Assembly (NCBI GenBank): GCA_030064795.1
Contig: JASJEI010000037.1
Location: 1-14,962, forward strand
Direction: 5' to 3'
DNA: 14,962 bases
Source: Pleurocapsa sp. MO_226.B13
Lineage (GTDB): Bacteria > Cyanobacteriota > Cyanobacteriia > Cyanobacteriales > Xenococcaceae
Every line of letters begins with the position of its first letter. Position 1 is the first letter of the stretch. Below, piece after piece: positions 13,165-14,962 of the stretch. A model generated the notes under the pieces. That model was given only the letters and a program-made list of their open reading frames with translations. It searched no databases and was not told the origin of the DNA. The position numbers and the translations under genes are program-made.

Positions 13165-14220
13165 TCAAATCCGAGCTTCTAAAATGAAATTAAATTGTGT
13201 TTCATTGGCTCGACGAAATCGACTAAAACCGCCCGATGTCACTACTTCCCGTAGTCGCTTTTCTCCCGCTTGTGCGCCTAAAGCTAACCCTACTTCTTGA
13301 CTTAACGATGATGGGGTACAAACTGTTGTCGAAAAACCATACATAACCCTACCCAGAGTATTCAAGTTATCTGTCAGTCGATCGCCAGCAAAGGGTTCGA
13401 CGAGCATTAATGTTCCATCTGGTTTGAGGGTTTCTTTGACATGAGCGATCGCGCCAACGGGGTCTCCCATATCATGTAAACAATCAAAAAATGCTACTAA
13501 GTCGTAGTCGTTACCGGGATATGTTTTAGCTGTGGTTACTGCAAAACTTACATTTTTAAGACCTTTTGCCTGGGCTTGCTCCCGTGCGGCCATGATTGAA
13601 GGTTCGTGAAAGTCAAATCCGTAAAATTCTGAGTTAGGAAATGCTTCTGCCATAATCGCAGTCGAACATCCATGTCCACAACCTACATCAGCGACTTTCG
13701 CTCCTTTTTCTAGTTTTTCGATCGCATCTTTCAGGGATGGTAGCCATTGGGAAGTAAGATAAGTTTTGTAGGTGGGGCGGAAAAATTTGGCGGTACCACA
13801 AAACAGACATTCGCTGTGGTCTCCCCAACTAATACCCTCTCCACTGCGAAAAGCCTCCTCCAGTTTCGGTTCGCTACTAGCAACAGAAGCAAGGGAATAA
13901 AAACCACCTATCATATAGGTCGGACTATCTTCGTCAACAAATACGGCTATCTGTGCGGGATTTAGCTGAAATTGTTCGGTTTGGGCATCATAATCGATAT
14001 AACCCGATGCTGCTTGTGCTGCCAACCATTCTCTAGCATATCTTTCACTAATATCAGTCAATTCTGCTAGTTTGGTTGAATTTACCGAACCATAATCGGC
14101 GATCGCCCGATAAAGTCCGAGTCGATCGCCAATTAATACTAAGGTGCTATTAACTGCTGCCCCTAAATCTTGGAGCATTTTACCGACAAATTCTTCTAGT
14201 TTGGCTTGATTAATAGTCAT
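13165..14220 (-). CDS. Winged-helix SAM-dependent methyltransferase
   Basis: A 351-residue protein with an N-terminal winged-helix/dimerisation region (about 20-95: L-V-L-I-G-D-R-L-G-L-Y-R-A-I, L-A-E-L-T-D-I-S-E-R-Y-A-R-E-W-L) and a C-terminal Rossmann domain with motif I V-A-D-V-G-C-G-H-G (176-184), F-D-F-H-E-P (motif II) and F-F-D-C-L-H-D-M-G-D-P. The architecture matches Rv2258c-like small-molecule O/C/N-methyltransferases. ATG 14220 has AGAGGAAAC upstream at good spacing. It is followed by the alpha/beta hydrolase 39 bases later and preceded by the truncated OsmC-like gene. Its last 25 codons recur at 5398-5477, fused to a precursor leader and ending on the ammonia-lyase start, so a second copy once stood upstream of the ammonia-lyase. 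The acceptor is unknown; a phenolic or peptide substrate would fit the neighbours. Confidence 0.88.
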   Translation of the reverse strand: MTINQAKLEEFVGKMLQDLGAAVNSTLVLIGDRLGLYRAIADYGSVNSTKLAELTDISERYAREWLAAQAASGYIDYDAQTEQFQLNPAQIAVFVDEDSPTYMIGGFYSLASVASSEPKLEEAFRSGEGISWGDHSECLFCGTAKFFRPTYKTYLTSQWLPSLKDAIEKLEKGAKVADVGCGHGCSTAIMAEAFPNSEFYGFDFHEPSIMAAREQAQAKGLKNVSFAVTTAKTYPGNDYDLVAFFDCLHDMGDPVGAIAHVKETLKPDGTLMLVEPFAGDRLTDNLNTLGRVMYGFSTTVCTPSSLSQEVGLALGAQAGEKRLREVVTSGGFSRFRRANETQFNFILEARI

Positions 14221-14269
14221 GATAATTTGTTTCCTCTCTGACTTGAACTCATAGGTTAAGAGTCTGCCC

Positions 14270-14404
14270 CTACCAAGTACTTTTAACGCGAAAATTAGTC
14301 ATCGCCTTGGCAGAGTCTTGTTTAATTGCTTCAATGGTTTGCCCGAGGTAATCGAGATCGATACCATTTAAAGTGCCAGTTGCTTTTAGGGTTGTAGTTG
14401 TCAT
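14270..14404 (-). pseudogene. Truncated OsmC-family N-terminus
   Basis: Forty-four codons from ATG 14404, with AGGAA seven bases upstream, reading MTTTTLKATGTLNGIDLDYL, G-Q-T-I-E-A-I-K-Q-D-S-A-K-A, then N-F-R-V-K-S-T-W and TAG. I recognise this as the beginning of OsmC-like peroxiredoxins (N-G-I-D...L-x-Q-T-I-E-A-I-x-x-D...F-R-x-x-x-x-W), which are usually about 170 residues with two catalytic cysteines. All of that is missing, so only the head remains. It may still be translated, and lies 49 bases upstream of the methyltransferase, possibly supplying its promoter and leader. Recognition is from a short match and is moderate in confidence. Confidence 0.55.
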
Positions 14405-14567
14405 TGTTTTTCCTACGAGGGAATAACTTTTGCTTCTAGGGGCGAACTGTAATACTGTTCGGATAAGCTTTTTGTTTCTCTCCCCCTGCTCCCATTGCTT
14501 GTCTCAACACTTAACGGAAGTTAACTGAACAGTATTGGTGGGGTGAACTGTTCGGTACGCGCATCTG
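14405..14567 (-). promoter_or_regulatory. Intergenic region with repeated CCGAACAGT, possible control region
   Basis: On the minus strand CCGAACAGT occurs twice (about 14452-14461 and 14546-14555 in plus coordinates), the first as part of a near-palindrome centred on the sequence AGTATTACAGT, and a further GAACAGTATT-like element lies near 14526-14535. This is the only space in which a promoter for the OsmC remnant-methyltransferase-hydrolase run could lie. I see no clear -35/-10 pair, so an operator role is a guess. Confidence 0.3.
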
Positions 14568-14849
14568 TTATCCGCTTTTTTGCGCTACTGCATAAATTAC
14601 AGTCGTTTCAACGGCATCTAGATTGCGATCGCGAATCCACTCCAGGTTTGCTTCGCGAATATATCGAGCTTCATCTGACTTCATCTGTTCTATCGACCAA
14701 CGCAGTCCCGAGCCCATGGCAATCTTCCACCAATCTTCTGGATTTTCTAGCTTTTGAAGACCATTTTCTGCTTCGACTTCAATATTGTTGGCACCACCAT
14801 CTACTAATAATTTTTGAACTGCCTCTGGTGTTGTAATACCAATTCTCAA
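14568..14849 (-). pseudogene. C-terminal fragment of a SAM-dependent methyltransferase
   Basis: Ninety-three codons, opening with T-P-E-A-V-Q-K-L-L-V-D-G-G-A and continuing E-D-W-W-K-I-A-M-G-S-G-L-R-W, then W-I-R-D-R-N-L-D-A-V-E-T-T-V-I-Y-A-V-A. This resembles the last third of UbiE-type class I methyltransferases; the SAM-binding motifs are absent and a stop lies just upstream of the only possible start (TTG 14849). The first part of the gene is not found in the remaining 113 bases, so it has been lost or moved. Probably non-functional. Confidence 0.65.
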
Positions 14850-14918
14850 AACTAGCTAGATATATAACCAAATTATTTTTTATTAATTAAAATATCTAAG
14901 AGCTTGGCTGTGATTACT

Positions 14919-14939
14919 TTAGCGTTTTCAATACGCTAA
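14919..14939. other. Short stem-loop
   Basis: Seven-base perfect arms TTAGCGT/ACGCTAA with a seven-base loop, followed on the plus strand by TTTTG. It could be a weak terminator for a plus-strand transcript, but no plus-strand gene ends here, and the stem is AT-rich and short. Confidence 0.3.
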
Positions 14940-14962
14940 TTTTGTATCTAAACTAAGTCTCC

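Noticed and set aside
1..14962. tRNA, rRNA or transposase genes
   Set aside because: I saw no cloverleaf-like tRNA sequence, rRNA signature or transposase motif on either strand, by eye only.

Overview
The window looks like cyanobacterial DNA. HIP1-type octamers (GCGATCGC) are scattered throughout, and the aromatic ammonia-lyase closely resembles the phenylalanine ammonia-lyases of Anabaena/Nostoc. Genus cannot be told from the sequence.

Positions 1-7405 hold a dense, almost entirely minus-strand array of very short genes for peptides with a bacteriocin-like double-glycine leader (K-L-P-x-L...L-x-L-E-x-L...V-A-G-G) and a short, variable tail. I count fifteen copies or remnants, about half too short for routine gene calling. 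Nine read as intact or nearly so: 1702-1941, 1994-2182, 2237-2398, 2466-2618, 5658-5846, 5870-6001, 6379-6537, 6674-6811+6907-7059 (a pair) and 7232-7405. One more is cut by the window edge (1-122). Five are broken or headless. Tails fall into two classes: C-P-x-C peptides (CPDC, CPAC, CPSC, CPYC) and D/N/P/G-rich peptides without Cys. The array is visibly recombining: diverged direct repeats precede several copies, and there are tandem duplications, frameshifts, nonsense codons, headless fragments and a precursor fused to a methyltransferase tail.

Tailoring-type enzymes sit inside the array on the same strand: an aspartyl/asparaginyl beta-hydroxylase-like protein (774-1619) directly downstream of the two D/N/P-rich precursors, and an MIO ammonia-lyase (3680-5389) followed by a phenolic acid decarboxylase (3070-3594). 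The last two would take an aromatic amino acid, probably tyrosine, to a hydroxycinnamate and then to a vinylphenol.

Positions 7615-11127 (+) encode a 1170-residue STAND ATPase (N-terminal HTH-like domain, NB-ARC, fourteen WD40 repeats). A decayed, internally deleted copy of its 5' part, with its upstream region, lies at 2630-3045, again beside a divergent precursor gene; so a precursor-STAND block seems to have been duplicated.

Positions 11238-14849 (-) hold a stand-alone SAM methyltransferase, a proline iminopeptidase-like alpha/beta hydrolase, a winged-helix SAM methyltransferase, a truncated OsmC-like gene and the 3' end of another methyltransferase. The C-terminus of the winged-helix methyltransferase recurs just upstream of the ammonia-lyase, suggesting that the two regions share a history. 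No transporter/C39 peptidase, radical SAM enzyme or lanthipeptide synthetase is in the window, so maturation and export of the peptides are unproven. My working reading is a diversifying RiPP-like precursor family with associated tailoring enzymes; function is inference.
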